Shown piece by piece: positions 1 to 10,308 of a stretch of 64,000 nt of DNA (its first letter is position 1; every line of letters starts with the position of its first letter). A program made the position numbers and the translations under genes. Below the pieces are notes generated by a model that did no database searches, was not told the origin of the DNA, and saw only the letters and a list, made by a program, of their open reading frames with translations. The stretch comes from Massilia sp. YIM B02763 (GTDB lineage Bacteria > Pseudomonadota > Gammaproteobacteria > Burkholderiales > Burkholderiaceae_D): assembly GCF_030412015.1 (NCBI RefSeq), contig NZ_JASNRD010000002.1, forward strand, positions 309,095-373,094. Reading direction: 5' to 3'.

Positions 1-32
1 TATTTCCGACATACCGACTTCGGTGGCTCAGC

Positions 33-60
33 TTGGGTTCCCGCCTGCGCGGGAACGACG
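33..60. repeat. Single REP-like palindrome downstream of prpC
   Basis: A palindrome TTCCCGC-CTGC-GCGGGAA lies at 38-55, flanked by TTGGG on the left and CGACG on the right. The same unit occurs as inverted pairs at 2327-2413, 10174-10302 and 37997-38069, so it belongs to a dispersed REP-like family. It lies 25 bases after the prpC stop codon. It could protect the mRNA 3' end, but no T tract follows on the prpC strand. No gene is visible in bases 1-84. Confidence 0.7.
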
Positions 61-84
61 GCAGGATCGCCGCGGGTAATGCTG

Positions 85-1230
85 TTACTTCCGTTCCGCC
101 AGCGGCACGAACGCCAGGTCTTCCGGCCCCACGTAGTTCGCGCTCGGCCGGATGATCTTGTTGTCGATGCGCTGCTCGATCACGTGGGCGGCCCAGCCCG
201 AGGTGCGCGAGATCACGAACAGCGGCGTGAACATGGCCGTCGGCACGCCCATCATGTGGTAGGAGACGGCCGAGAACCAGTCCAGGTTCGGGAACATCTT
301 CTTCACTTCCCACATCACGGTCTCCAGGCGCTCGGCGATGTCGAACATCTTCATCGAGCCGGCCTGCTGCGACAGCGTGCGCGCCACTTCCTTGATCACC
401 TTGTTGCGCGGGTCGGAGATCGTGTACACGGGGTGGCCGAAGCCGATCACGACTTCCTTGTTGGCGACGCGGTTGCGGATGTCGGCCTCCGCCTCGTCGG
501 CGTTCTCGTAGCGCTTCTGGATGTCCAGCGCCACCTCGTTGGCGCCGCCGTGCTTCGGCCCGCGCAGCGCGCCGATCGCGCCCGTGATGGCCGAATGGAT
601 GTCCGAACCGGTGCCGGCGATCACGCGCGCCGTGAAGGTGGAGGCGTTGAACTCGTGCTCGGCGTACAGGATCAGCGAGGTGTGCATCGCCTTCACCCAC
701 TCCTGCTGCGGCGCGTGGCCGTGCAGCAGGTGCAGGAAGTGGCCGCCGATCGAATCGTCGTCCGTCTCGACCTCGATGCGGCGGCCGTTGTGGCTGAAGT
801 GGTACCAGTACAGCAGCATCGAGCCGAACGAGGCCATCAGGCGGTCGGCGATGTCGCGCGCGCCGGCGACGTTGTGGTCGTCCTTTTCCGGCAGCGCGCA
901 GCCGAGGGCGGAGACGCCCGTGCGCATCACGTCCATCGGGTGGGCGCCGGCCGGCAGCGCCTCCAGCGCGGCCTTTACGGCCTGCGGCAGGCCGCGCAGC
1001 GACTTCAGCTTGGCTTTATAGCCTTTCAGTTCGGCCGCGTTGGGCAGCTTGCCGTGCACCAGCAGGTAGGCGATCTCCTCGAATTCGCACGCGTCGGCGA
1101 TGTCCAGGATGTCGTAGCCGCGGTAGTGCAGATCGTTGCCGGAACGGCCCACCGAGCACAGGGCGGTATTGCCGGCGGCGACGCCGGACAGGGCCACCGA
1201 TTTCTTCGGCTTGAAGGTTGCGTCGGTCAT
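85..1230 (-). CDS. prpC: 2-methylcitrate synthase PrpC
   Basis: 381 residues. It condenses propionyl-CoA with oxaloacetate to 2-methylcitrate in the cytoplasmic methylcitrate cycle. The citrate synthase catalytic set is visible: His227 in KHGGAN, His266 in GFGHPVY and Asp317 in NLDWFS. Length and N-terminus fit the short PrpC/type II-like citrate synthases rather than GltA of about 430 residues. The ATG start is preceded by AGGAG. The gene lies 13 bases after prpB, so the two form an operon driven by the sigma54 promoter before prpB. acnD, prpF or prpD would normally follow, but nothing follows within the 84 bases left in the window. The citrate synthase fold is certain; methylcitrate specificity follows from the neighbouring prpB and prpR. 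Confidence 0.95.
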   Translation of the reverse strand: MTDATFKPKKSVALSGVAAGNTALCSVGRSGNDLHYRGYDILDIADACEFEEIAYLLVHGKLPNAAELKGYKAKLKSLRGLPQAVKAALEALPAGAHPMDVMRTGVSALGCALPEKDDHNVAGARDIADRLMASFGSMLLYWYHFSHNGRRIEVETDDDSIGGHFLHLLHGHAPQQEWVKAMHTSLILYAEHEFNASTFTARVIAGTGSDIHSAITGAIGALRGPKHGGANEVALDIQKRYENADEAEADIRNRVANKEVVIGFGHPVYTISDPRNKVIKEVARTLSQQAGSMKMFDIAERLETVMWEVKKMFPNLDWFSAVSYHMMGVPTAMFTPLFVISRTSGWAAHVIEQRIDNKIIRPSANYVGPEDLAFVPLAERK

Positions 1231-1243
1231 CGTGGGTCTCCTC

Positions 1244-2134
1244 TTATTTGGCTTTGTTCTGGGCGAACAGGGCGTCCAGCTTCTGTTCGTAGCGGTGGTA
1301 GTCGATGCGTTCGTACAGTTCGGCGCGCGTCTGCATGGTGTCGACGACGCCCTGCTGGGTGCCGTCGCGGCGGATCGCCTGGTAGACGTTCTCGGCCGCC
1401 TTGTTCATGGCGCGGAAGGCGGACAGCGGATACAGCACGATGTCGACGTCGGCCCCTTTCAACTCCTCGACCGTGAACAGCGGCGTCGCGCCGAATTCCG
1501 TGATATTGGCCAGGATCGGCACCTTGACGGCTTCCTTGAAGCGCTTGTACATCTCCAGGCTCGTGATCGCCTCCGGGAAGATCATGTCGGCGCCCGCCTC
1601 CACGCAGGCGACGGCGCGTTCCACGGCCTTGTCCAGGCCCTCGACCGCGAGCGCGTCGGTGCGCGCCATGATCACGAAGTCCTCGTCCGTGCGGGCATCG
1701 GCCGCGGCCTTGATGCGGTCGACCATCTCGTCCTGGCTGACGATCTCCTTGCCCGGGCGGTGGCCGCAGCGCTTGGCGCCGACTTGGTCCTCGATGTGGC
1801 AGGCGCCCGCGCCGGCCTTGATCAGCGAACGCACGGTGCGCGCGACGTTGAAGGCGGAGGCGCCGAAGCCCGTGTCGACGTCGACCAGCAGCGGCAGCTC
1901 GCACACGTCGGTGATGCGGCGCACGTCGATCAGCACGTCTTCGAGGCCCGAGATGCCCAGGTCGGGCAGGCCCAGCGAACCGGCGGCGACGCCGCCGCCG
2001 GACAGGTAGATGGCGCGGTAGCCGGCGCGCTGGGCGAGCAGCGCGTGGTTGGCGTTGATGGCGCCCGGAACTTGCAGCGGATGTTCTTCCTGGACGGCGC
2101 GGCGGAAGGCGGCGCCTGCGGAGCGGATGGTCAT
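1244..2134 (-). CDS. prpB: 2-methylisocitrate lyase PrpB
   Basis: 296 residues, the normal family length. It cleaves 2-methylisocitrate to pyruvate and succinate, the last step of the methylcitrate cycle. The family signature KRCGH with catalytic Cys123 is present, as is the metal-binding stretch DVDTGFG (residues 85-91) of the isocitrate lyase/PEP mutase superfamily. The ATG at 2134 is preceded by GAAAGGA. It is the first gene of the prpB-prpC unit, with a near-consensus sigma54 promoter about 50 bases upstream and a PrpR-like palindrome further upstream. Confidence 0.96.
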   Translation of the reverse strand: MTIRSAGAAFRRAVQEEHPLQVPGAINANHALLAQRAGYRAIYLSGGGVAAGSLGLPDLGISGLEDVLIDVRRITDVCELPLLVDVDTGFGASAFNVARTVRSLIKAGAGACHIEDQVGAKRCGHRPGKEIVSQDEMVDRIKAAADARTDEDFVIMARTDALAVEGLDKAVERAVACVEAGADMIFPEAITSLEMYKRFKEAVKVPILANITEFGATPLFTVEELKGADVDIVLYPLSAFRAMNKAAENVYQAIRRDGTQQGVVDTMQTRAELYERIDYHRYEQKLDALFAQNKAK

Positions 2135-2182
2135 GGTGTCCTTTCGTGGGAACGTTTATGCGCGGTGCTTGACCATGACATC

Positions 2183-2197
2183 GCAAGGAGCGTGCCA
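2183..2197 (-). promoter_or_regulatory. Sigma54 (-24/-12) promoter of prpBC
   Basis: Read on the minus strand this is TGGCACGCTCCTTGC, matching the sigma54 consensus TGGCAC-N5-TTGC with the invariant GG and GC in correct spacing. It lies 49 bases before the prpB ATG. The divergently encoded regulator at 4612-6249 has the GAFTGA loop that contacts sigma54, which fits activation of this promoter. Confidence 0.85.
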
Positions 2198-2272
2198 ACG
2201 AACGGGAACGGGGGATTTGGTGGATTTTCAAGCACTTGCGTGCGGAATGGCAAGCGCTGCAACAGCGACGGC

Positions 2273-2298
2273 GTTTCAAATGCGTTTCAACGTGAAAC
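2273..2298. promoter_or_regulatory. Probable PrpR upstream activating sites for prpB
   Basis: An inverted repeat GTTTCAACGTGAAAC lies at 2284-2298, with an extra GTTTCA half-site at 2273-2278, 11 bases away. It sits about 75-100 bases upstream of the -24/-12 promoter, the usual place for a sigma54 activator site. The same palindrome with a third half-site occurs in front of prpR (4554-4578). Assignment to PrpR is inferred from position and from the two copies. Confidence 0.65.
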
Positions 2299-2326
2299 AC
2301 CAAGGATGATTGCAACCCGCAAAAAG

Positions 2327-2413
2327 CGTCGTTCCCGCGCAGGCGGGGACCCAAGTTGCGAGCGTTTCGATAACGCCTGCAGGACTTGGGTCCCCGCCTG
2401 CGCGGGAACGACG
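2327..2413. repeat. Perfect 30-bp inverted REP pair
   Basis: Arms 2327-2356 and 2384-2413 are perfect inverted copies of each other, 27 bases apart. Each holds its own GC-rich palindrome, so the transcript could fold as one long hairpin or two small ones. It fills most of the gap between the symporter stop and the prpB control region, and may act as a transcription barrier for the symporter operon. It is the same family as the units at 33-60, 10174-10302 and 37997-38069. Confidence 0.85.
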
Positions 2414-2428
2414 TGGTGGTCGTGCGGA

Positions 2429-4090
2429 TCAGTGGGCCGATGCCGCCGATGCGCCGATACCGGTTTCCGAACGCACTTCCTGCGCCTCGAAGCCGGCCTT
2501 GTCGATGGCCGCGCGCGGGCTCTTGTCGGTGACCGAGAACAGCCACACGCCCACGAAGCCGACGATCATCGAGAACAGCGCCGGCGAGGTGTACGGGAAG
2601 ATCGCGGCGTCGTTGTGGAACACGTCGACCCAGACCGACTTGGACAGCACGGTCAGGCCGACGGCGGTGGCCAGGCCCAGGAAGCCGCCGACGGTGGCGC
2701 CGCGGGTCGTGCACTTGCTCCACAGGACCGACATGAACAGCACCGGGAAGTTGGCCGAGGCCGCGATGGCGAAGGCCAGCGACACCATGAAGGCGACGTT
2801 CTGCTTCTCGAACACGATACCGAGCAGCACGGCGATCACGCCCAGCACCATGGTGGTCATCTTCGACACGCGCAGCTCGCTGCCCGGGGCCGGCTGGCCC
2901 TTCTTGATGACGGTGGCGTACAGGTCGTGCGACACGGCCGAGGCGCCCGACAGCGTCAGGCCGGCCACGACGGCCAGGATCGTGGCGAAGGCCACGGCCG
3001 AGATGAAGCCGAGGAAGATGTCGCCGCCGACGGCTTTGGCCAGGTGCACGGCCGCCATATTGTCGCCGCCCAGCAGCTTGCCGGCCGCGTCCTTGAAGCC
3101 GGCATTGGTGCCGACCAGCACGATGGCGCCGAAGCCGATGATGAACACGAGCACGTAGAAGTAGCCGATCCAGGTGGTAGCCCACAGCACCGACTTGCGC
3201 GCTTCCTTGGCGCTCGGGACGGTGAAGAAGCGCATCAGGATGTGCGGCAGGCCGGCCGTGCCGAACATCAGCGCCATGCCGAACGAGATGCCGGAGATCG
3301 GGTCCTTGATGAAGCCCCCCGGGCCCATGATCGCATCGCCCTTAGCGTGCACTTCGACGGCCTTGGCGAACAGCGCTTCCGGGCTGAAGTTGTACAGGGC
3401 CAGCACGGAGAAGGCCATGAAGGTGGTACCGGCCAGCAGCATGACGGCCTTGATGATCTGCACCCAGGTGGTGGCGGTCATGCCGCCGAACAGCACGTAG
3501 ACCATCATCAGCACGCCCACCAGCACGACGGCGATCCAGTAGTCCAGGCCGAACAGCAGCTTGATCAGCTGGCCGGCGCCGACCATCTGCGCGATCAGGT
3601 AGAACAGCACGGTGACCAGGGTGCCGGCGGCGGCGAACATGCGCACCGGCTTCTGGGCGAAGCGGTAGGCGGCCACGTCGGCGAAGGTGAAGCGGCCCAG
3701 GTTGCGCAGGCGCTCGGCCATCAGGAACGTGAGCACGGGCCAGCCGACCAGGAAGCCGATCGCGTAGATCAGGCCGTCGAAGCCGTTGGCGAACACGGCG
3801 GCGGAAATACCCAGGAACGAGGCGGCCGACATGAAGTCGCCGGCGATCGCCAGGCCGTTCTGGAAGCCGGAGATGCCGCCGCCGGCCGTGTAGAAGTCGG
3901 ACGCGGAACGGGTCTTGGCCGCGGCCCACTTGGTGATGAACAGGGTCAGCACCACGAACACGGCGAACATGACGATCGCGGTCCAGTTGGTGGCCTGCTT
4001 CGTGGACTGGCCCAGGTCCGGAGCGGCCAGGGCGAGGTTGCTGGCCGCCAGCAGCGCCAGCGGGGCGGCGTGTCGGAGGCGGGCCATCAT
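2429..4090 (-). CDS. ActP-like cation/monocarboxylate symporter
   Basis: 553 residues. Sodium:solute symporter family, closest in layout to acetate permease ActP. It starts with a signal-like segment ending ALAAPD at about residue 24, then about 13 membrane segments. SSS-family motifs such as [17 protein letters not shown] and [11 protein letters not shown] are present. It overlaps the upstream DUF485 gene by four bases (ATGA), the usual yjcH-actP pairing. Its place between prpBC and prpR suggests propionate or acetate uptake across the inner membrane; the substrate is inferred, not shown by the sequence. The C-terminal 40 residues are hydrophilic and likely cytoplasmic. Confidence 0.9.
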   Translation of the reverse strand: MMARLRHAAPLALLAASNLALAAPDLGQSTKQATNWTAIVMFAVFVVLTLFITKWAAAKTRSASDFYTAGGGISGFQNGLAIAGDFMSAASFLGISAAVFANGFDGLIYAIGFLVGWPVLTFLMAERLRNLGRFTFADVAAYRFAQKPVRMFAAAGTLVTVLFYLIAQMVGAGQLIKLLFGLDYWIAVVLVGVLMMVYVLFGGMTATTWVQIIKAVMLLAGTTFMAFSVLALYNFSPEALFAKAVEVHAKGDAIMGPGGFIKDPISGISFGMALMFGTAGLPHILMRFFTVPSAKEARKSVLWATTWIGYFYVLVFIIGFGAIVLVGTNAGFKDAAGKLLGGDNMAAVHLAKAVGGDIFLGFISAVAFATILAVVAGLTLSGASAVSHDLYATVIKKGQPAPGSELRVSKMTTMVLGVIAVLLGIVFEKQNVAFMVSLAFAIAASANFPVLFMSVLWSKCTTRGATVGGFLGLATAVGLTVLSKSVWVDVFHNDAAIFPYTSPALFSMIVGFVGVWLFSVTDKSPRAAIDKAGFEAQEVRSETGIGASAASAH

Positions 4091-4437
4091 GCGCGCACCT
4101 TGACCGGTTCGGCAGCCTGCGCCGGGACGGCGGCGGCGGCGTTCTTCTGGATCGCCTCGGTCAGCGCGTCGAACTCGCCGTTGGCGCGGCGCACGTAGAT
4201 CGCGGTGACGGCGACGGTGAACAGGATCACGAACAGGCCCAGGGGCACGCCCCAGGACATGACGCCGGAGCCGATCTTCGAGCCCATGAATTGCTTGTCG
4301 AAGGCGTTCAGGCAGGTGAAGCCGTAATACACGATCATCACGGCCCAGGTGAGCATCCAGCCGTAGCGGGAACGCGTCTCCTTCAGTTGTTGGTAGTTGG
4401 GGTCGTTCTTGACCCGCTGAACGATGTCTTGGTCCAC
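4087..4437 (-). CDS. DUF485 (YjcH-like) membrane protein
   Basis: About 116 residues with two membrane segments (roughly [15 protein letters not shown] and [22 protein letters not shown]), matching the small DUF485 partner that precedes actP-type genes. Role unknown; presumed to assist the symporter. The open frame begins at an ATG at 4452, which has no ribosome site. A GTG at 4437 has GGAG five bases upstream and gives the usual family N-terminus ([16 protein letters not shown]), so the GTG start is preferred. The stop overlaps the symporter start (ATGA). Confidence 0.85.
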   Translation of the reverse strand: MDQDIVQRVKNDPNYQQLKETRSRYGWMLTWAVMIVYYGFTCLNAFDKQFMGSKIGSGVMSWGVPLGLFVILFTVAVTAIYVRRANGEFDALTEAIQKNAAAAVPAQAAEPVKVRA

Positions 4438-4553
4438 TTTGTCTCCAATCATTCTATCTATGTACGCCCAGCTGATGCCGATGGCTAAGGTCGATCCTAG
4501 TGGCGCCCCCTTACCCGATTCTTACGGCGGCCCGGAAAATGCCGAATTCGCGC

Positions 4554-4578
4554 GTTTCACGCTGAAACGTGCTGAAAC
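4554..4578. promoter_or_regulatory. Second PrpR-like palindrome, prpR/symporter intergenic
   Basis: GTTTCA-CGC-TGAAAC at 4554-4568 and a further TGAAAC at 4573-4578 repeat the three-half-site pattern seen upstream of prpB (2273-2298), in reverse orientation. The site lies 33 bases before the prpR ATG and about 115 bases before the DUF485 start. It could mediate autoregulation of prpR, control of the symporter operon, or both. No clear -24/-12 element was found for either gene here. Confidence 0.55.
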
Positions 4579-4611
4579 ACCGCCGTGCGGCAATGGATTA
4601 CACTGGAGGGC

Positions 4612-6249
<1,638 letters not shown>

Positions 6250-6413
6250 TCCGAAGGCCGCATGTGGTGTCGATGGCCCCTGCCAAGGGGCCAGTGTTGC
6301 CCATATTTAATCGACTTTCCTTGTGGGATAGGTAACATGGCCGGTTGTTCGGAGCGCGTCGCCCTCGTCGGCCCAAGGCTCCGGATCCCGTCGCCTTTAC
6401 CGGAGAATCCTTC

Positions 6414-7442
6414 ATGCAAGTCAAACATCTCGCGGCCGCCCTGGTCGCCGCCCTCCCCCTGTTCAGCTCGGCCCAGACCGCCGTGACGATCTACGGCGTC
6501 CTGGACGCCGGCATTTCCTCGCACGACACCGGCGGGCCGGAAGGCCGCCAGACCGCCCTGAACTCGGGCGAGCAGACGGCCAGCCGCTTCGGCCTGCGCG
6601 GTTCCGAGGACCTCGGCAATGGCCTGAAAGTCATCTTCAACCTGGAAGGCAATATGGGGATCGACACCGGCACGACCGATTCGGCCCTGTTCAGCCGCCG
6701 CTCGGTGGTGGGCCTGGAGGGCGATTTCGGCAGCCTGACGCTGGGCCGCGACTACTCGCCGATCGGCATCGTGTCGCTGGCCAGCGACGTCTCCGGCCAG
6801 GGCTTCTACGGCACCAACCTGACGGCGTTCTCCGCCAACCGCCTGACCCGCCGCCTCGCGAACTCGGTCAACTACAAGAGCGCCAGCTGGCACGGCCTGA
6901 ACCTGCTGCTGGCCTACGGCGCCGGCGAAGGGGTCACGCCCGCGACCCCGAACGCGCCCTCGGGCGATACCCGCGCCGCGGGCCTGGAGTTCCGCCACGA
7001 CAACCTGTACCTGGGCGCGGCATTCCATGCGATCCGGCGCGTGGCCTCCGACGACGACAAGGAAAGCGCGGCCGGCGCCGGCTATACCTTCGACAGCCTG
7101 CACAAGCTGGAACTGAAGGGCAGCTGGATGCAGGCGGACCGCGTCGGCTTCGACAAGTTCCGCCAGCTCAGCGTCGGCGGGGCCATGCCGTTCGGCGTGC
7201 ACAAGGTGTACGTCAACCTGCAGCGCTTCGAACAGGGCGACGCCGCCGGCAATGCCTGGGGCCTGGCCTATACCTACACGATGTCCAAGCGCACCAACCT
7301 GTACGCGACCTACGGCGGCGTGGACAACAACAGCCTGGGCGTGTTCGGCATCGCGTCGTCCTCGAACACCGTGGCCCCGGCGGCCACCAACCGCGGCGCC
7401 GACGTCTCGGTGGTCTCGCTCGGCATCCGCCACATGTTCTGA
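6414..7442 (+). CDS. Gram-negative trimeric porin (Burkholderiales type)
   Basis: 342 residues. The ATG at 6414 has GGAGA upstream; the frame opens earlier, but this start gives a proper signal peptide ending near LFSSAQ. The mature start TAVTIYGVLDAGI, the segment LGRDYSPIG and the terminal Phe (GIRHMF) are marks of the OmpC-like porin_4 family of Betaproteobacteria, a 16-strand outer-membrane channel for small solutes. It stands alone between prpR and cbs. A hairpin at 6274-6293 precedes it but has no T tract. Confidence 0.92.
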   Translation: MQVKHLAAALVAALPLFSSAQTAVTIYGVLDAGISSHDTGGPEGRQTALNSGEQTASRFGLRGSEDLGNGLKVIFNLEGNMGIDTGTTDSALFSRRSVVGLEGDFGSLTLGRDYSPIGIVSLASDVSGQGFYGTNLTAFSANRLTRRLANSVNYKSASWHGLNLLLAYGAGEGVTPATPNAPSGDTRAAGLEFRHDNLYLGAAFHAIRRVASDDDKESAAGAGYTFDSLHKLELKGSWMQADRVGFDKFRQLSVGGAMPFGVHKVYVNLQRFEQGDAAGNAWGLAYTYTMSKRTNLYATYGGVDNNSLGVFGIASSSNTVAPAATNRGADVSVVSLGIRHMF

Positions 7443-7557
7443 GCCTGGGCGAACGGTGCTGGACGCCGTGCAAACACGCGCCTCCGAAAAGCCGTATCAT
7501 GTTTTTCCATCATGACCCGGCGCCCATCCGGCGCGCGGGCGGCGCATGCGGCGCCCC

Positions 7558-7590
7558 GAAGCGCCCATGAAGCGCCGATGAAGCGCCGCG
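7558..7590. repeat. Three 11-bp tandem repeats before cbs
   Basis: The units GAAGCGCCCAT, GAAGCGCCGAT and GAAGCGCCGCG lie end to end at 7558-7590, just before the GGAGG ribosome site of the cystathionine beta-synthase gene. They would lie in the 5' untranslated region or promoter. Function unknown; a protein-binding array or a slippage product are both possible. Confidence 0.5.
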
Positions 7591-7606
7591 CATTTTCGGA
7601 GGCACC

Positions 7607-8983
7607 ATGCAAGACTTGTCGCAAGCCGCATTGTTCTCGCTGATCGGAAATACCCCGCTGGTCGAGGTCACGCGCATGGACACCGGCCCCTGCCGCCTGT
7701 TCCTCAAGCTCGAATCCCAGAACCCCGGCGGCTCCATCAAGGACCGCGTCGGCCGCGCCATGATCGAGGCGGCCGAGCGCGACGGCCGCCTGCGGCCCGG
7801 CGGCACCGTCGTCGAAGCCACCGCGGGCAACACGGGCCTGGGCCTGGCCCTGATCGCCCGCATCAAGGGCTACCGCGTCGTGCTCGTCGTACCGGACAAG
7901 ATGGCATCCGAAAAGATCCTGCACCTGAAGGCGCTGGGCGCCGAGATCCACCTGACCCGCTCGGACGTCGGCAAGGGCCATCCCGAGTACTACCAGGACC
8001 TGGCCGCGCGCCTCGTCAAGGAAATCCCCGGCGCCTGGTTCGCCGACCAGTTCAACAACCCGGCCAACCCGCAGGCCCACGAGACGACCACGGGTCCCGA
8101 GATCTGGGACCAGATGCGCCACGAGATCGATGCCATCGTCGTGGGCGTGGGCTCGTCCGGCACGCTCACCGGCCTGTCGCGCTTCTTCGCGCGCGTGCAG
8201 CCGGACCTGGAATTCGTGCTGGCCGACCCGCAGGGCTCGATCCTGGCCGACTACATCGAGACGGGCAAGGTGGCCGAGGTCTCCGGCTCCTGGGCCGTGG
8301 AAGGCATTGGCGAGGACTTCATTCCCGCCATCGCCGACCTGTCGCGCGTGAAGAGCGCTTATTCGATCAGCGACGAGGAAAGCTTCAACACGGCGCGCGA
8401 ACTGCTGCGCCAGGAAGGCATCCTGGCCGGCTCCTCCACCGGCACGCTGCTGGCGGCGGCCCTCGAGTGGTGCCGCGCCCAGACCGAACCGAAGCGCGTC
8501 GTCACCTTCGTGTGCGATACGGGCACGCGCTATCTCACCAAGGTATACAGCGACGGCTGGATGGTCGACCAGGGCCTGCTGCAACGGCCGAAGACGGGCG
8601 ACTTGCGCGACCTGATCGGGCGCCGCTTCGACGACGGCGAAGTCGTCACCGTGGCGCCGACGGACACGCTGCTGACCGCCTTCAACCGCATGCGCGCGGC
8701 CGACCTGGCGCAGCTGCCCGTGATCGACAAGGGCCGCCTCGTCGGCCTGATCGACGAGTCCGACATCCTTCTCCATGTGACGAGCGAACGCGAACGCTTC
8801 CAGACGCCAGTCGCGCACACGATGACGTCGGACCTGCAGACGCTGGCGCCGTCCGCCGGCATGCAGCAGCTGCGCGACATCCTCGACCGCGGCCTGACGG
8901 CCGTCATCGCCGAGGGCGACCGCTTCTATGGCCTGATCACCCGCTTCGACCTTCTCAACCATCTGCGCAGGACCCTCACGTGA
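7607..8983 (+). CDS. Cystathionine beta-synthase (PLP enzyme with CBS pair)
   Basis: 458 residues. A PLP fold type II domain (about 1-320) with the PLP lysine Lys45 in GGSIKDRVG and the loops TAGNTG and GSSTGT. It is followed by two CBS domains (about 335-455) that normally bind adenosyl ligands and tune activity. It joins serine or O-acetylserine with homocysteine to give cystathionine. The CBS pair and the following gamma-lyase gene argue for reverse transsulfuration rather than plain cysteine synthesis. GGAGG precedes the ATG. Its stop overlaps the start of the next gene. Confidence 0.9.
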   Translation: MQDLSQAALFSLIGNTPLVEVTRMDTGPCRLFLKLESQNPGGSIKDRVGRAMIEAAERDGRLRPGGTVVEATAGNTGLGLALIARIKGYRVVLVVPDKMASEKILHLKALGAEIHLTRSDVGKGHPEYYQDLAARLVKEIPGAWFADQFNNPANPQAHETTTGPEIWDQMRHEIDAIVVGVGSSGTLTGLSRFFARVQPDLEFVLADPQGSILADYIETGKVAEVSGSWAVEGIGEDFIPAIADLSRVKSAYSISDEESFNTARELLRQEGILAGSSTGTLLAAALEWCRAQTEPKRVVTFVCDTGTRYLTKVYSDGWMVDQGLLQRPKTGDLRDLIGRRFDDGEVVTVAPTDTLLTAFNRMRAADLAQLPVIDKGRLVGLIDESDILLHVTSERERFQTPVAHTMTSDLQTLAPSAGMQQLRDILDRGLTAVIAEGDRFYGLITRFDLLNHLRRTLT

Positions 8984-10164
8984 GCCAATCCGACGACAAG
9001 CAACAACGCCATATCGCCACCCGCGTCATCCACGGCGGCCAGGCGCCCGACCCCAGCACCGGCGCCGTCATGCCGCCGATCTACGCCACCTCGACCTTCG
9101 CCCAGGACAGCCCGGGCGTGCACAAGGGCCTCGACTACGGCCGTTCGCACAACCCGACGCGCTGGGCCCTGGAGCGCTGCGTGGCCGACATCGAGGGCGG
9201 CGGCGCGGCCTTCGCCTTCGCCTCGGGCCTGGCGGCCATCGCCGCCGTGCTGGAACTGCTGCCGGCCGGCTCGCACATCGTGGCCGGCGACGACATGTAC
9301 GGCGGCACCTACCGCCTGTTCGAGCGGGTGCGGCGCGCGAGCAGCGGCCACGAGTTCACCTACGTCGACCTGACCGACCCGCTGGCGCTGGCCGGCGCGC
9401 TGCGGCCGGAAACGAAGCTCGTGTGGATCGAGACGCCGACCAACCCGATGCTGAAACTGGCCGACCTGCGCGCCATCGCCGCCCAGTGCCGCCTGCACGG
9501 CGTGCTCACCGTCTGCGACAACACCTTCGCCAGCCCGATCAACCAGCGCCCTCTGGAGCTGGGCGTCGATATCGTCGTGCACTCGACCACCAAGTACATG
9601 AACGGCCACTCGGACGTGATCGGCGGCGTGGCCGTCGTCGGCAAGGAAGACCGCCACCAGCCCCTGCGCGAGCGCCTGGGCTTCATCCAGAACGCGGTGG
9701 GCGCCATCCAGGGACCGTTCGACAGCTTCCTCGTGCTACGCGGGATCAAGACCCTGGCGCTGCGCGTCGAGCGCAGCAACGCCAATGCCCTCGACCTGGC
9801 GGCCTGGCTCGAGGCGCAGCCGAAAGTGAAGCGGGTGCACTACCCTGGCCTGGCCTCGCACCCGCAGCACGAACTGGCGCGGCGCCAGATGCACGGCTAC
9901 GGCGGCATCATCTCCATCGACCTGGACACCGACCTGGCCGGCGCGCGCCGCTTCCTGGAGCAGTGCGAGGTGTTCACGCTGGCCGAGAGCCTGGGCGGCG
10001 TGGAAAGCCTGATCGAGCATCCGGCCATCATGACGCATGCGACGATTCCGGCGGAGCAGCGGGCGCAGCTGGGGATCGGGGATGGCTTGATCCGGCTGTC
10101 GGTGGGGATCGAGCATGTGGAGGACCAGAGGGCGGATCTGGCGAAGGCGCTGGCGGCGATCTGA
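8980..10164 (+). CDS. Cystathionine gamma-lyase / gamma-synthase family enzyme
   Basis: 394 residues from a GTG at 8980 that overlaps the upstream TGA (GTGA); a weak AGGA lies before it. The Cys/Met metabolism PLP enzyme family is clear: PLP lysine Lys205 in HSTTKYMNGHSD, and ETPTNP and AFASGLAA typical of the fold. Coupled translation with cystathionine beta-synthase favours the gamma-lyase reaction (cystathionine to cysteine). Gamma-synthase or mixed activity cannot be excluded from sequence alone. Confidence 0.88.
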   Translation: MSQSDDKQQRHIATRVIHGGQAPDPSTGAVMPPIYATSTFAQDSPGVHKGLDYGRSHNPTRWALERCVADIEGGGAAFAFASGLAAIAAVLELLPAGSHIVAGDDMYGGTYRLFERVRRASSGHEFTYVDLTDPLALAGALRPETKLVWIETPTNPMLKLADLRAIAAQCRLHGVLTVCDNTFASPINQRPLELGVDIVVHSTTKYMNGHSDVIGGVAVVGKEDRHQPLRERLGFIQNAVGAIQGPFDSFLVLRGIKTLALRVERSNANALDLAAWLEAQPKVKRVHYPGLASHPQHELARRQMHGYGGIISIDLDTDLAGARRFLEQCEVFTLAESLGGVESLIEHPAIMTHATIPAEQRAQLGIGDGLIRLSVGIEHVEDQRADLAKALAAI

Positions 10165-10173
10165 ACGCTCTTA

Positions 10174-10302
10174 CCGTCGCCCCTGCGAAGGCAGGGGCCC
10201 ATGCTGAACTGCAGAAGTCCGTACGCCGGATAGACCGCGAAGGATCGCACGATAATGAATTCGCCTATTCAGTATGGGTCCCTGCCTTCGCAGGGACGAC
10301 GG
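10174..10302. repeat. Inverted REP pair between gamma-lyase and chemotaxis genes
   Basis: Arms 10174-10208 and 10268-10302 are inverted copies, 32 of 35 bases matching, each with its own inner palindrome (for example CCTGCCTTCGCAGG). The two arms are 59 bases apart. The pair fills the convergent gap between the gamma-lyase gene (plus) and the chemotaxis receptor (minus) and may act as a bidirectional 3' end. Confidence 0.8.
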
Positions 10303-10308
10303 GGTATT

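Noticed and set aside
1136..4198. 1020-codon open frame on the plus strand
   Set aside because: It runs antisense through prpB and the symporter, whose products are clearly recognisable; its composition (His/Arg/Gly-rich) is that of a GC-driven shadow frame.
4532..4550. Possible second -24/-12 element upstream of the DUF485 gene
   Set aside because: On the minus strand GG and GC have the right spacing, but the flanking bases match poorly and the activator-like site would sit too close upstream.
6274..6293. Hairpin after prpR as a rho-independent terminator
   Set aside because: The stem TGGCCCC/GGGGCCA is good but no T tract follows on the plus strand, so it was not listed as a terminator.
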